The position numbers and the translations under genes are program-made. DNA of 64,000 nucleotides from Melieria omissa (taxonomy: Eukaryota > Arthropoda > Insecta > Diptera > Ulidiidae): positions 99,181,536 to 99,245,535 of the forward strand of contig OZ020267.1 of NCBI GenBank assembly GCA_963971225.1, given 5' to 3'. Shown here one piece after another: positions 62,819 to 64,000 of this stretch (position 1 is the first letter of the stretch; each line of letters begins with the position of its first letter). The notes under the pieces are model-generated. The model was not told the DNA's origin and ran no database searches. It saw nothing but the letters and a program-made list of their open reading frames with translations.

Positions 62819-64000
62819 TATAAAACTTTCCGTTTCTTTTGAATTGAGCGAACTGAAAAGAGCGTTTCAACAAACAATCTTTGATTGATCAATCAATAAA
62901 CCAATCAATCAGTTTCATTCATTATTATGTCGAACTCAATATTGAGTCACAATTCCAGCGATTTTTAAGCATCACAATGAAAAATCTCAGTTTAAAATTT
63001 TGTTTTCCATTAAATTCTACACTTCAGTATCACCAACTTTTCAAATATTTCACTTTTTACACTCTTGGATATTTTCCAAAGCACTCAATGCTTGAGCTAC
63101 TTTTTTTTAGATTCAACTTCTTTTTTAAACAAACAAATGAAAGTCCTTCACAGCCAGCGACTCCTTTGTGTAAGCAATTTTCAATAAGAGTTAAGCATTG
63201 CTATGACAGCACTTGAAATCAGGTTGGCGTGTTGTTTTCTTCTCTCGACGCGCGTTGTACTTTTTCCAACCGTCAACCGAACTGAACGTCGCGATGTTTG
63301 GACGCTCAATGCGGCAACGTGAAACGTTTCAATGTTGTGATCGCCCAGTTGCGGCTATTGAATGAAAGAAAATCAACAACAACAACAGCAACAGAAAAAA
63401 ACCACAACACGCTTTGCAAGCCCCACTCAAAGTGGTTGTTGGCGTTCGAAGCTGTTATTGTTGTTGTTGTTGTGGTGTGGTGCCTTTGTGCTCGTTTGCT
63501 TGCTTGCTTGGTTGAGTTGAGGTGGAAATGAGGCGCAACAATTGCTGCCGCAACGACAAGAAACGGACATAGCAGCAAACCAGCCAGGCAGGCAGACCGG
63601 ACAGGCAAATACTTAAGTGGTGGCTGGCTGGCTGGACGAATGGACAGACACACAGACGGACAGACAGCGCAAAAGATAAGACAACAAGTTGCTGTGGCAG
63701 TGGAGTCTGTTGCAGCTGCAGCCGGTCAGCGCTGCAGTGGGTGTAGTGCAGCAGGGTGGGGCGTGCTGTGGGCACTGAAGAGGAGGCGCACAGCCTGCCT
63801 GCATGTGGCTGTGGCTGGGCGCGCTTAAGGCAGCCTTTGTTTGGTGTATATGTTAATGTGATTTTCTCGGCGCGCGTGTGTGTGTGTGCAACCGGACATT
63901 GGACACCACAACGCCCAGAGTTGCGAATTCAAGTTGGAGTTGCTGGAAGTGCAGCAACTGCTGCTCGCTGCAAACAGCTGTTGGTGTTGCTGCATCGATT
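62819..64000. other. No gene seen; GC-richer end, possible 5' region
   Basis: From 63240 onward composition becomes richer in GC, with runs such as ggctggctggctgg and 'cagacggacagacag'. That is common in 5' UTRs and promoters of insect genes. No exon with a recognisable protein was found. It could be an upstream non-coding exon or promoter of Zasp52 on the minus strand; this is speculation. Confidence 0.3.

Overview
The window looks like euchromatic nuclear DNA from a higher fly (Diptera, Brachycera). It is AT-rich, has short spliced genes of Drosophila type, and carries many small inverted-repeat transposons. A dispersed repeat containing 'gcccattgtgat' reminds me of tephritid fruit-fly genomes, but that placement is an inference.

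Layout. The left end (1-9.0 kb) is mostly intron or intergenic DNA with two MITE-like elements. At 9.0-9.66 kb on the minus strand is the first coding exon of an unrecognised gene that ends in a clear splice donor; the rest of that gene lies outside the window or was not found. From 12.1 to 13.8 kb are two well-delimited inverted-repeat elements. At 14.3-16.7 kb on the plus strand is a complete three-exon Drep4 gene, a caspase-activated-DNase (CAD/DFF40) type apoptotic nuclease of 457 aa. From 16.7 to 27.2 kb there are no genes I can support, but there are remains of a non-LTR retrotransposon, a mariner transposon and a hAT-type MITE with a perfect 8-bp target duplication.

The right half is dominated by one minus-strand gene that I read as Zasp52, the Z-disc PDZ/LIM scaffold protein. 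Nine exons between 59.07 and 35.72 kb join in one continuous frame with consensus splice sites and matching phases. A tenth exon of 4.9 kb (32.18-27.28 kb) can be added in phase and ends in a stop codon; the full chain would encode about 2,636 aa. The first of these exons starts with its own well-placed ATG and has no splice acceptor, which implies an internal promoter for a form without the PDZ domain. PDZ, ZM and LIM exons were not found in the window.

The 14-kb intron between 44.5 and 58.8 kb holds a roughly 600-bp (TCTAT)n satellite followed by an array of about 270-bp units. The most notable coding feature is a set of about a dozen degenerate 'FWA-x-[IV]-E' tryptophan motifs in the acidic part of the 4.9-kb exon. 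The most notable non-coding feature is a family of TTAA-flanked, probably piggyBac-type MITEs present in several copies across the window.
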